Of a stretch of DNA of 64,000 bases, positions 54,174 to 64,000 are shown in pieces. Every line of letters begins with the position of its first letter. Position 1 is the first letter of the stretch. The DNA comes from Cyclaneusma minus (lineage: Eukaryota > Ascomycota > Leotiomycetes > Marthamycetales > Marthamycetaceae): NCBI GenBank assembly GCA_037179335.1, contig JAKZHN010000040.1, positions 248,001-312,000 of the forward strand, in the 5' to 3' direction. A program made the translations under genes and the position numbers. Below the pieces are notes generated by a model, which was given only the letters and a program-made list of their open reading frames with translations, made no database searches and was not told where the DNA came from.

Positions 54174-55838
54174 ATGCCAACATTTGCGTTCCTGTCGCAG
54201 CTTCTTGCTTCTGTTTCCGTCATATTCGTATCTTATACACTATGGTTGTACTTCAGATCTCCTCTCAAGAACATTCCCGGCCCGTTCCCCGCCAAGTTCA
54301 CAGACCTCTGGCGTCTCTTAAACGTTCTTGAAGGTCGAGCTGAACTTACCCATCGTTTTCTCCACGAGAAGTATGGCCAGGTCGTGAGGCTTGGTCCCAA
54401 CTTTGTCAGCTTGGGCGACCCGGCACTTATCCGCGTTATCTATAATTCGAAGGGCACCTTCCTGAAGGTATGTCGTAGACTCGTAGTTTGAAGTATTTCT
54501 AGCAGCAAAATATCAAGTCAGAACTAACAGGAATTTTACACAGAGCGCAATGTACAACGTCAATGATGCGAAAGTCGGGAAGGATATTATTCACAATATG
54601 TTCAGCACAAGGAGTAACGAAGTCCATGACAAAATGCTTCGTCCGGTCAAGACGGTGTGGGGTATGGGCATCATGACGGAACTCGAACCACGCATAAACG
54701 ATACCATAGATGGTCTCCTCGAGCGACTCGACGAACTATTTGTTGATGGGCCGAATGCCGGGACTACATGTGATATGGAAGACTGGCTTGTCTATTTTGC
54801 ATGGGATTCCATTGCACAGCTGAGCTTCGGGAAGTCCATGGACTTCATGAAAGAAGGCCGCGATCACTCTGGATTCCTTTTTGAGGCCGACCAAACTCTG
54901 GACTACTTCTCCGTTATCATGCAAATGCCTTGGCTGGACAAGTGGCTTGCAAAGAATCCAGTGAAACCTATTGGAATGAAATGGCAGGGCAACGTGGTCC
55001 AGTTCTGTGTAGAGAGAGTCATGGAACGAAAAGCCACTGGACCGAAACAACCTGGCCAGATTGAGGATATGCTTGACTATCTCTTCGACGCCCAGAAATC
55101 GAATCAAGACCTGGTAACCGACAAATCAATCATCGACGCCATGATCCTGAATATCCTTGCTGGTGCTCATACGACCGCAATCGCCTTGGAGGCGATTGTG
55201 TACTTTGTTCTGAAGAATCCGAGAGTACACCGAAAACTCCAAGAAGAGATCGAAGCTTCGGGCTTGAAGTTTCCCTTCAATTATCAAAGCACAACGAAGC
55301 TTCCGTACCTGGACGCCGTGATTAGAGAGTCCAGAAGAGTGCACTGTCCAGTGGGTCTTTGCATGGAACGGATCGTCCCCGAAAGCGGTCTCACTCTGGC
55401 CAACGGAGCTATCCTCCCTCCTGGGACAATTGTTGGAATGAGCCCCTGGGTCGTGCATCAGAATAAGGAGGTATACGGTGAGGATGCGAGCGCTTTCAAG
55501 CCAGAGCGTTGGCTTCGGTACGAGGATGAACCAGAGCGCGGGTACGAATCTCGTGTCTCTGCGATGAGACAGACCGATTTGAGCTTTGGTTCTGGCAACA
55601 GAGTCTGCGTGGGGAAGAATGTTGCTATGGTAGAGACGTTCAAGCTCGTGGCTACTTTATTTGCTACTTATGACGTGAGTCCCATATCCCTGATTGTTAT
55701 TCCGGAGATACTGATTTTTCGCACTAGATGAGTCTTGTGGACCCGAAGAAGGAGTGGAAGGTAAAGAATTCCTGGTTTGTGAGACAAACTGGGATCCGAG
55801 TAAAAATGCAGAAAAGGATGTCTGCGGCAAAGGTTTGA
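54174..55838 (+). CDS. Cytochrome P450 (microsomal, secondary-metabolism type)
   Basis: Exons 54174-54467, 54544-55674 and 55728-55838 (introns 76 and 53 nt) give 511 residues. An N-terminal membrane anchor (FAFLSQLLASVSVIFVSYTLWLY) precedes the IPGPFPAKF hinge. The I-helix is AGAHTTAIALE, the K-helix ESRR (ExxR), the PERW region FKPERW, and the haem loop FGSGNRVCVGKN with Cys453. The overall pattern resembles the pisatin-demethylase-like CYP families of fungi, used in detoxification or metabolite biosynthesis; the substrate is not predictable. The small third exon (37 codons) after the haem loop is in another frame and easily missed. The next gene downstream is an O-methyltransferase in the same orientation. 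Confidence 0.93.
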
Positions 55839-56676
55839 TGAAGTAGTTGCCAGGATTTCGCAAATTAATAGTAGAAAACTGATGATGGCAGAGTAAAAGA
55901 AAGGGCAGTTGTGAAGCTTGAGATGGGCTAGGAGTGAGAGTTCTGAATATTCTTATCATACATCCTGCTGACCTGGGGGCGTATGGAAATTTCTTGATAG
56001 CAAATTTTGAGGCACGATGAACCCTTTGCCAAATCAAGATGGCTATTTGCTAAAGATGTGGAAGGATTTCGGTCAACCACAGCATATATACCAATCGAAG
56101 CTTGTCCAGCTGCTACTTCATCAATGCTTATTCTCCTTCAACGGATCAGGTTTTCGCTGGTTTCGAACTGCCAATACAAACTCTTTCAGAGCCGATTGGT
56201 GGACCGACAATCAGGACTATTGTGTCAGTGTGCTTTGACCCAATTTAGCTCGGGCCCTTACGCTTCCGAAACCACGGAGGGGATGTTGGCAAGCCTTCCA
56301 AAGAAACCAACATCGCAATAGATTACATACTTCTGAGAAAGACGATCTACTTCCGCCCCACGTTCAATGTTGGTAGATCCCTCATCCGAAACATCCAACT
56401 AGAACCCTGCTCTAAGCGCTTCCCCTCAGAGCGAGATGTTGGCTGACGGACTGTACATAAATTGACATTCTCAATAAAGAGAGTATTTCTCCAGTTATGG
56501 TGAAATATCCCAATTACCAATGACTTTCATGAGTGTTGCAGTAACCATTTGACATCAACCGCCCGTCCTAATCCCAAAACTACCGGCTCTCCAGTATCTT
56601 CTACTTGCACCTTGCATCGCCGTACTTACTCACTCAGATTCTAGTTCCTCGTTCAGAAGATCTGGGGATTGCGATC
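55839..56676. other. Intergenic between P450 and O-methyltransferase
   Basis: This 0.84 kb holds the P450 3' end and the O-methyltransferase promoter. No gene is seen and there is no clear TATA. Confidence 0.55.
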
Positions 56677-58121
56677 ATGACTTCTTTACCATCACCCCAC
56701 GAGCTCACAAACAACCTCGAGGCTGCGGCCCACGAGTTGTCAAGTGGTTCGTATGCTACATCGGACACTGACCGACAGAGGCTTCTAGGAGCGGCAAAAG
56801 CGTTGGTTGAGCAGCTCGAGGGCCCCGAATTGGGTATTTGGCGAGTCATATTCGGTGTAAGTGTCCTGTCCTGTCATTGACTGTTTTGCCAGATCAGAGG
56901 CTTTTCTAACGCTGTTGACTATTGCAGGGTCAGGCACAAGCCACGCTCATGGCTGCATACGAGATTGGAATCTTCCAAGCCTTTGATGCTAACATACCAG
57001 CCAGAACGGCAGCGACTCTCGCCGAGACGACCGGAGCGGAGGAACTCCTGATTGGTAACGATTTCCATCTCCACGCCCCGGTCTTTCCTTCTCCAAATAC
57101 TAACTATATGAAAAGTACGCATTATGCGCGCCCTTGTGTGTACAGGAATCTTTCGGGAGATTGGCGAGAATACCTACGCACACAATGAGCGATCGAAGAT
57201 GTTCACGAATCCCAGTTTTCGGACAGATGTGGGCGGACTGTAAGTATTTCTTGCGCCTGAGGTATTTCTGAGGATTTCTAATGGATACTTGCAAAGAGCC
57301 GAGACATTCTGCGACGCTATACCGAAGCTTCCTTCGTATCTACGTAGTATCTCCCTGAGGAACCCTGTACTAGCCCAGGGTAGCCTGCTCCAGTATGCCC
57401 ACCAGACCGAACTGTCGTTCTTCGAATGGCTTCATCAACATCCAGACAGACTGGAGAAGTTCAGTGCTTTCAACGCAGCATCTGGTGCTATGAGTCGCAA
57501 CGAGGCGGCTACTACCGTTGCTCGATTGCTGCCTCCTGATGACGACACTCAAGATGCAAACCAGGTCTTGATTGTCGATGTTGGCTGCGGAAGCGGGAAA
57601 ATTCTTGAGGCCGCGAAGACCTTGCGACCAAACTTGGCCGGGAGAATGGTGGCACAAGATTTGAAGGGAGAGATTGAAATGCGTGAGCCATCAGATGTCG
57701 AAGGAATGGTCCATGATTTCTTCACGCCACAACCGATCCAAGGTATGTCCATGTTGCCCTTTTGGTCGTCTGGAGAACCACTAGTTGAGATGTCTTTCGT
57801 TCACCAGGTGCAAACATCTATTTCTTCCGCCACATCTTCCACGATTTTCCCGACTCTGCTTGCCTACGCATTCTTCAGAACACTATCCCCGCACTCGCAA
57901 GGCAGAGCTCGAAGATTATCATCATGAACATTATTCTGCCCAACACAGGGGCGTCACTGTTCGGGGCCCTGCTAGACATTACCATGATGCCTCTATCCAG
58001 TATGGAGAGAACAGAACGGCAGTGGCGGGACTTGATTCAGGCCGCAGGACTGAAGGTTGTGAGCATAGAGAGCATTGGGAGCGGGGAGCACGCAGGAGTT
58101 ATTATTGCTTCTTTGGATTGA
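56677..58121 (+). CDS. SAM-dependent O-methyltransferase (plant/fungal type)
   Basis: Five exons, 56677-56856, 56928-57054, 57116-57239, 57297-57742 and 57808-58121, give 396 residues. The N-terminal helical domain (QAQATLMAAYEIGIFQAFD) is the dimerisation domain of class-I small-molecule O-methyltransferases. The SAM-binding motif is VDVGCGSG (237-244), followed by RMVAQDLKGE. The catalytic base region FFRHIFHDFPD gives His304 as general base. The C-terminus (LIQAAGLKVVSIE) fits. Targets are usually phenols of polyketide or flavonoid-like metabolites. The second exon of 127 nt and other small exons are in different frames, but all junctions keep phase and recover the family order, so I trust the model. 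It follows the P450 by 0.84 kb in the same direction, so a tailoring pair is possible. Confidence 0.9.
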
Positions 58122-58230
58122 GAGGTGGAGAGAAGTGGATTCCCTCCGTGCTACAGCAAAGTTTCAAGCTATTTCGCCATCTCGCCCTTCTCGGCGTTAT
58201 TTTAACCATTCATTTGACTCCCTAGTCATT

Positions 58231-59813
58231 TCATCCCTCGTTTTCTAGAACCTTCGGCGAGTCCCGCAACTCCCGAGAACAGTATTTGGAATTTCGAACT
58301 GGGTACACGTTGATTTTCTCAAGTGTAGCATTTGACGATGGCCGTTTCTCGCATATTATGTTTGTCAGTTCCACAGATCTCAGCCCATCCCACCAGCCAT
58401 GAGCCTTTTTCAATCTTTCGAGTAGTATCTGGAATGTTTCATCGTTCATCTTGGCGATTGCCCAGTTGCAACTGTTACCACTAGTCGACAGTGACATTGG
58501 AAGTAAGGCGATGAAAGACAGTCCAAAAAGCTGTGAGATAGCAATCCCACGTTTTCCCGCGTTCATCCAATGTCTGATAACCTCCTTCTTCTTCATCCAC
58601 TCTGGTGTCCCCAGACCGAACGATTTGCTCGCGATCGACCGGTAAAGATTACTCGTTTCCTTTTTCTTGCCACCCGTCCATGCCACCAACGTCTCTGCAA
58701 ACTGGAGCAAGTACCAGCGCGTCACTATCGTGGCCCGCATTTCGTTGCTCTCGAGATCGTCCATTGCCTTTGAGTAGAGCACTGCAGCATCAAAACCTCC
58801 TCCATTTGTATCAGCCAGTCTGTTTTGCTGTGGGATCTTATACTTCAGACAACCTAAAAGCTTCCGCGAATGCATCCGGACTAGCCCAAATCATTACTAG
58901 CTCCGACACGGTTGCGACTTCTATTTCATCCAACACCCGAGTTTTCTTGGACACAGTGATTGAAGTTTTCGATACTTTCGCGTACATGGACTGAACTGGA
59001 ATAATGGGACCATTGGGGTCCTGATTCGAAGGGTTTGCCTCCATTGACTTTAGTACGGCGTCAATGTCCACAGGGGGCCGGCGCAGAGAAGCCCTGGGCT
59101 GAATGACAGGTTGAACAGGGGCGACAGGGGCGATAGGCGCTGGATTAACGATAGCCGTCATCTTTTGGCGCTTTCTAGCCGGGCCTCCGAGGCTTTCCTT
59201 TGCTGCGGGCTCTCCTCTGCTTTACGCTTTTGCGGTTCGGGGTCGATGCCGTAAGCGAGACTGCCAGTCACAGGAGCTTTGAGCTGCTGCTGCTCGTTTA
59301 TTGTTACGTGACTGTGAGTCTCAAAAGCATTGAGCTGGCCGTTGGCTATAGTATTGCTCTGCTGATTGGACTTTGGATGTTGAGGCATTGGGACAGTGGA
59401 TTTACTTAGATGCCTGGGCTGCTGAGGATCTGACTTCAGATATTGGGCAATCAGGGGTATTGCGGACGCCGAACCGTCAGAAAACAAGCCGCAGGCCAAA
59501 ATCGAGAGCGAGAGGACTTACCAGGTACACAGAGAGCCATGAGACGCTCCAACTTCTTTCCTTCCACGCCTTTCGAGACAAGCGACTGCTGGAACTCCAG
59601 GATTCCCCGCGAGAAGTCTTGGGCCTGGTTCACCCAGATTTCCTCGTCGACTTGGCCATGGAGATGATCGAGGCCTGAGCCGGCGTGCACTTGAATCGAG
59701 CCAGCACCGTAGTCTGTGGTGGTCGGAGACGCCATCCGCTCGCGGCCTTGGTGATTCTCTGGCGGTGGAGGAGAACCTGATTCAGAATCTGGGCGACTCT
59801 GAACCGAGCACAT
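58231..59813 (-). CDS. Unassigned spliced gene (models uncertain)
   Basis: I do not recognise this protein. Exon 1 is 59813-59522 with a good donor (GTAAGT), joined to 59429 (TCAG acceptor) in phase 1. Exon 2 reads Gln/Pro-rich sequence and stops at 59158, where another open frame starts in an ATGA overlap (start 59161) and runs MTAIVNPAPIAPVAPVQPVI to 58838. A third frame carries a helical C-terminal part (ATIVTRWYLLQFAETLVAW, FQILLERLKKAHGWWDGLR) to the stop at 58231. A phase-0 splice from about 58907 (GTAATG) to 58837 would join the last two. One gene with a missed intron or a frameshift is likelier than two overlapping ones. The 3' end is convergent with the O-methyltransferase, 109 bp apart. 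Confidence 0.45.
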
Positions 59814-60447
59814 GGCGTGGAATTGCTGGCTTCGAGGTGAGGCTGCTGGTATGGGTGGTTTGAACGAACTGATTTGGTCTTTAGGTCACCCGCGGCATAC
59901 TTGTAAGGCAGAAGCTGGAAATGAAGGTGCCGTAAAATTTACTGCTCGCAGCAGCTGCGGTGGTGAAAAGAGATGGAGGAGCATGAGAGAGACCCAAGGA
60001 ATACGAATGACATCTGGGTGGGTACAGCCGGCCAAGCTGCGTTGTCTTGTGCAAGTGTGCAAGTTGCCGAAGATACCTCCGTCCGAATATTTTTTTACGG
60101 AACCCGCTAACGAACTTGCGGGTAAAATTAGTTTTAAACTCGCGGATGCCGTGCACGTGAGTTGTGGTTTAGGAGCGAGTCACGGGACACTGCATCTGAG
60201 GCCGTTTGCACTCACAGCAAACACCAAAAGCGTAGGCGAAGGAGCCAGAGAACTTCCATCTTCTTGCACACAACTCCTTGCTCGCTTGCAAAGAAAGCTT
60301 AATTTCTGCAAGATTTCTCCCCTTCCAGCATTCTGGCAAATTCTCCGCTCCAGCCCATCGCGTATCACCCGCTGATAGATCGGAGCATTTGGTATGCTGG
60401 ACCGCAACCATGACAGCCGCACCATCGACCTATTTCGTTTTCAACTC
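59814..60447. other. Intergenic between two minus-strand genes
   Basis: This is upstream sequence of the unassigned gene and 3' sequence of the deaminase-like gene. No gene is seen. Confidence 0.5.
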
Positions 60448-60526
60448 TCATAATGCTTTCTCCATACCTGCATGACAGTAGAAACCACGAGTCTTCAAGT
60501 CATCTCTAGACACTTCCCACTCCTCC

Positions 60527-61567
60527 TCATAGAAACGCTTCTTTTCCCAGCATACACGGAAGATCGGCTTTGTAGGAAACCCATTGGCGAAGATATTGAT
60601 TGTATCTGGCTCGGCAAACTCGACGAATAAACTCCTTGCAGTCGTCACACATGTATATCTGGCTGATATAGATATCACAGCTCTCCAAATTCGGGGAGTC
60701 TTCACATCGTTTGAGTACGCAGCGGTATTCTGCCCACGCAAGGGCCCTTTGCCACTTCAAAAAAGCGACTACGAGCTGCTTCTCCACATGAGAGGCATAG
60801 AAACTTCCCTCTTCAGTTCCGTCGCTAATGTGTGGGTCGAGGACGTGTCCTACGCTGGCGCAGAGATTCTTCACCTTCTTCGTGTATGCATTCGAATCAA
60901 GCACCCAAAGTTCATTTCCATCCTCCAGCTGGGCGCCCTTTGACCACCCGCTGATAGCGACCATGGTCTTGCACACAGGGCCGCGATCCAAAAAGCCTAC
61001 TGTTCTGGAATCGTGGAAAAGTCGTATTTGGTGCTGCTTCCGGCCGTTTGAAGTTGTAAGGAGGCTTAATTTCATTATTGTCGCGCGCTCTATCATACTC
61101 GGCTGCGACACTCTCGAGAATTCGACAGATAGTAAGTCGCCAGGCGGCCGCACAGAAGCGTAAGTCGACTCCCTTTTGAGGATTGTCGTCGTGTCGAGTA
61201 CGGATCTATCATGAGTCGGGGATACTGGAACTTCGGGGGTTGAGGCATCTTTGAATTTTTCTGAAGTCTTCCCAGTGGGGCTTCCAGATGTTGAGGATGT
61301 GGGGAGTGAAGATGTCAAGGGTGTCGATGAGACGGGTAAAGATGTGATTGGCGAAGATCTGAAGCTTGAATATTTGGAGGGCGAGGATGTGATGGGCGAA
61401 GGCTTTGGTGGTGAAGATGTGGGCGTGAATGTGAAACTCGACGATATGGAGGGTAAAGACGTGGTGGGTGAAGATTTTGGTTGTGAAGATGTGGATGTGA
61501 ATGTGAAACTCGACGATACAAAGGCTGCAAACGTCTCGGCTTCAGATTTTCCTGGGGTTGAAGACAT
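60527..61567 (-). CDS. Deaminase-fold protein, C-terminus apparently frameshifted
   Basis: The open frame from the Met at 61567 gives 346 residues (385 if the Met at 61684 is used). After about 110 residues of Ser/Thr/Pro repeats comes a globular region with MVAISGWSKGAQLEDGNELWVLDSNAY, then SHVEKQLVVAFL and, about 45 residues on, MCDDCKEF. The H-x-E plus C-x2-C spacing is the zinc-binding and catalytic signature of the deaminase fold. The sequence style resembles the SsdA-like (nucleic-acid deaminase, toxin-derived) domain found in many fungal proteins; both function and activity are untested. Soon after the second Cys (about 60612-60636) a +1 frame reads on with better protein character and stops at 60448, so a one-base insertion or a decayed gene is likely. 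No signal peptide is seen. Confidence 0.6.
   Translation of the reverse strand: MSSTPGKSEAETFAAFVSSSFTFTSTSSQPKSSPTTSLPSISSSFTFTPTSSPPKPSPITSSPSKYSSFRSSPITSLPVSSTPLTSSLPTSSTSGSPTGKTSEKFKDASTPEVPVSPTHDRSVLDTTTILKRESTYASVRPPGDLLSVEFSRVSQPSMIERATIMKLSLLTTSNGRKQHQIRLFHDSRTVGFLDRGPVCKTMVAISGWSKGAQLEDGNELWVLDSNAYTKKVKNLCASVGHVLDPHISDGTEEGSFYASHVEKQLVVAFLKWQRALAWAEYRCVLKRCEDSPNLESCDIYISQIYMCDDCKEFIRRVCRARYNQYLRQWVSYKADLPCMLGKEAFL
61395..61535 (-). repeat. 72 bp coding repeat, two units
   Basis: The string gtgaatgtgaaactcgacga at 61425 recurs at 61497, a 72 bp (24-residue) period, within the Ser/Thr/Pro-rich start of the deaminase-like protein. Looser partial units continue to the left. Confidence 0.75.
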
Positions 61568-62904
61568 GTGTGCTGATCGGGGATTTAGGACGTCGATGTT
61601 TTCCTGGTGCGAGGTTTGGGTCCTATGGAAAGCAGGATGAATCTTATGGATGGTAGGATTGTTGAATAGGTACCGACAACACAAGCTTGCTCCGACGAGA
61701 AAATAACAGATGGACGGAAAAGGACGAGATAAGAGGGAAAGGATGGCAGGAGAATCATGCCACCACTTGAAGGTGTGAAGGTGTGAAATAAGCTAGCGGA
61801 GCGGAAGCGGAAAGGCTAAATTGTTGCTTAAGGTAACTCCCAACAGCACATCTCACATGTACAGGCCAGGCCAATCAGTGGTGCTGCAAAGCAAACCAAT
61901 ATCTCACGCCGGGTTTGGGGTGTACCGCTTTGTTGAATGTCATCGAGCTTCATCGAGTGACGAGCTCCAGATTAGGCTGTGAGCAGTAGCAGGAAAACTA
62001 CCAGGTACCTTACTCGCTTCTACAACATCGAAATATCTACTGGTTTCCGAAGCAAACGACATATCTTTATTCTCTAATGCCTTTCCCGATACCGAAATAT
62101 TACTACCGGCGCCGGGACGGCGAAAGCAAGTATTTCATGCCCATTCCCTTGACTTGCCAGCGCGTGAACCCACCCCCACGAGGACTCGTAATCCTCTTCA
62201 AATACAAATACTTTGAAAAGCCCTTGTAACAGCCGAGGTCAAATATTGGAAAGTGGTGTGATGTTTTGGTATATTTCGTGGGGGTGGTGATTCTGAAAGG
62301 AAGGTCAGGGCGAAGGGGGCCTCGTGTGAAGGAAACCGGAGACGAGACAAAGAAAACAGCTTTGACAGCTTGGAGCTGAGAGCTTTGCGCATGTGAAACT
62401 TAAGTATTTATTGGGGGCATGGCCTCGATACGTGACGATGGTGCCAGACTGTCGGTACTGCTGAATTAACTTGTGACTGTTGTATTTGGAATTATTTGGA
62501 GTTGATGTGAGGATGGTTTGTGTATAAGTATGTTGCTTTTCGTCTCAAGCTTGAGATGCCTCTGCTTTCCTGCCTTCAGCCATGTATTGGATCTACTGAA
62601 ATCGATCCAAACCGTGCGAGAAACTCAAGCGCCTTCACTTAAGCAACCTCGCCCAACTTCACCCAAGCGATTTCACTTAAGAAACTCACCTAATCCACAA
62701 CTTCACACACATGACACTCACACTGGACCTCCACCTCAAAAGACCCACCACCTCCGAAATCACCATCCACCTCACCTTCACCTCACCACTCAAATCAATC
62801 ATCATCAGCCGCCTCACCCACTCACCCATCATCTCTCTCCCCCCACCCACACCCACAAACTCCCCCAGGCCCCAAACTCCAAAGCCTCCACCTCAGACCG
62901 CACA
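61568..62904. other. 1.3 kb intergenic, C/A-rich at its right end
   Basis: This is upstream sequence of the deaminase-like gene and leader of the small gene at 62905. The last 280 bp are strikingly C/A/T rich (cacc and cctca strings), as in a fungal leader. The plus-strand frame through them from 62518 is low complexity and not trusted. Confidence 0.5.
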
Positions 62905-63213
62905 ATGCTCATCACCATCCTCCTCTACATCCTCGCCGGCGCCTGCATCCTAAACTGCGCCACCGAAACCATCTCCGACCTTCACACCCCCTCTTCTGAA
63001 TCTTCTGAATCCATCCGCCCAATCAACGCCACCAACTCTCACAATCCCAATTCCAAGTCCAAGTCCCAGGCCAAATCCAAGTCTGGCAAGAACAAAAAAG
63101 ACAAAAAGCATTTCGAGAAATCGAAGCTACTATACGAAGAAGAAACTTGTCCCTTCGGCTGTCATGACAAATGCGCCTGTACGCAAAATAAACACGGGCG
63201 GGCGCAGGCCTAG
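62905..63213 (+). CDS. Small secreted-type or membrane-anchored protein
   Basis: I do not recognise this protein. The frame gives 102 residues. The N-terminus (MLITILLYILAGACILNCAT) is a hydrophobic segment suited to a signal peptide or membrane anchor. A Ser/Asn/Lys-rich low-complexity middle follows (SKSKSQAKSKSGKNKKDKK), then a cysteine-bearing end (CPFGCHDKCACTQN). The four clustered cysteines could bind metal or pair. A small secreted effector-like protein is possible but this is inference. The same frame is open upstream to 62518 through low-complexity sequence, and I start at the Met at the hydrophobic segment. Confidence 0.5.
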   Translation: MLITILLYILAGACILNCATETISDLHTPSSESSESIRPINATNSHNPNSKSKSQAKSKSGKNKKDKKHFEKSKLLYEEETCPFGCHDKCACTQNKHGRAQA

Positions 63214-64000
63214 GTGCTCAACGCAGCGCCAATTCCAAAAACCCACACTGATGGTCTTCCTAGGTACCTTCAGTTGCTCAACAGCAAGTTTCTCGGCGCA
63301 TCGCGATGGTCTTGGTATGGAGTGAGCAAGTCCGGGCTTGGCTTCTCGATCTCAGACCGATCTGCTTCTCGATCTCAGACCGATCTGCTTCTAGTCAGCT
63401 CCCGAACTCTTTTGGATTTTTTTTTTGGCGATTTCCCCCTGCTTTACAGTTTACTGTTTCCGGCGTGGAGTTTCTGTATTTCTTTTGTATAATATATTCT
63501 TTCGTTTATGAGGCAATTTGAATTGGTGGAGGATTACTTGCAAATTGTTCAGCTTTCTATGGAACGGTGTACAATCGTCGGTCACGGTATGGTGCGGTAG
63601 TTGGATTTGAATCTCGAAGGGAGAATAGGGACATAGCGTTGGCGGGTATGTGCAAACTCTGGGTTTACTTATATATATAGGAGAATTAAGAATAAGAGAG
63701 AATCGAAGTCTAATGACCTGAGCTGCTAGTGACACAGCCAACAGGATCTTTCGACCGCAGCTATTTCTTCTCTGACACGTGAAATACATGTCTAGGCATT
63801 GGGAAGATCGGCTTGCGAGACGCACACCCAAGCCAGCGGCAAACGACGTGCAGCACCAGTTTTGAATCGACTTGACACTTCAATATCGATGGACCGACCC
63901 AGATACCCAGTAAAGGCATCTGCGTAAATCCACCAACTCCGAACAGTGAAACACAAACTGTCACGAACAACAGCACAACTCTGGCCAAATCCGCACGTAG
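63214..64000. other. Right-end intergenic
   Basis: No secure gene is seen. A 75-codon minus-strand frame (63988-63761) starts with a hydrophobic segment (MARVVLLFVTVCVSLFGVGG) that could be a signal peptide; it may belong to a gene beyond the window, but evidence is too thin to call it. Confidence 0.45.
63341..63390. repeat. 23 bp tandem duplication
   Basis: The unit gcttctcgatctcagacc... occurs at 63341 and 63364 with identical sequence, and a partial third unit follows at 63387. Confidence 0.85.

Noticed and set aside
59812..60375. 187-codon plus-strand frame
   Set aside because: Overlaps no conserved sequence, is mixed in composition and lies in a promoter region; probably chance.
62518..62904. 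Upstream extension of the small secreted-type gene
   Set aside because: The frame is open but is His/Pro/Thr low complexity from C/A-rich leader DNA.

Overview
This window is nuclear DNA of a filamentous ascomycete (Pezizomycotina). The evidence is dense single genes on both strands, short GT-AG introns (49 to about 140 nt), and a gene set typical of that group: CipC, a plant-type (class II) DAHP synthase, RIC8, UGO1, fungal RIF1 and a pisatin-demethylase-like P450. Leotiomycetes is a plausible placement, but that is an impression from protein style, not a demonstrated fact.

Layout. 0-13 kb: an RBR ubiquitin ligase, an MPDU1-like dolichol-sugar utilisation protein, a vacuolar M18 aminopeptidase (APE1/LAP4 type) and the stress protein CipC, all on the minus strand. 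After a 2.8 kb stretch without a gene come an HYPK-like NatA cofactor and a divergent class II DAHP synthase. 13-26 kb: a large RIF1 gene, a hexose-6-phosphate mutarotase and RIC8. 26-34 kb: an unknown membrane protein, Mediator subunit MED8 divergent from RRP15, and mitochondrial ferredoxin YAH1 divergent from the mitochondrial fusion carrier UGO1.

34-40 kb is different. It has three short genes I cannot assign, separated by degenerate tandem arrays of about 20 bp and about 115 bp, a tRNA-derived (SINE-like) Pol III unit, and a 60 bp tandem duplication at the 3' end of the third gene, where the reading frame also appears broken. 40-52 kb: an FMO-type monooxygenase divergent from a 1645-residue acidic protein with a C-terminal POT1/Cdc13-type OB fold, then mitochondrial ribosomal protein bL27m head-to-head with the mitochondrial ABC exporter MDL1. 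52-64 kb is gene-poor and accessory in character: a cytochrome P450, an adjacent O-methyltransferase, an unassigned spliced gene, a deaminase-fold protein with an apparent frameshift, and a small secreted-type protein.

Themes. Five genes act in or on mitochondria (YAH1, UGO1, bL27m, MDL1 and possibly the FMO), and four of these form two head-to-head pairs with short shared promoters. Two genes are telomere/replication related (RIF1 and the OB-fold protein). The P450 and O-methyltransferase could be a small tailoring pair of secondary metabolism. The most novel material is the repeat-rich island at 34-40 kb, the SUMO-motif OB-fold protein, and the deaminase-like gene. All exon coordinates were placed by eye from splice signals and reading frame, without transcript evidence.
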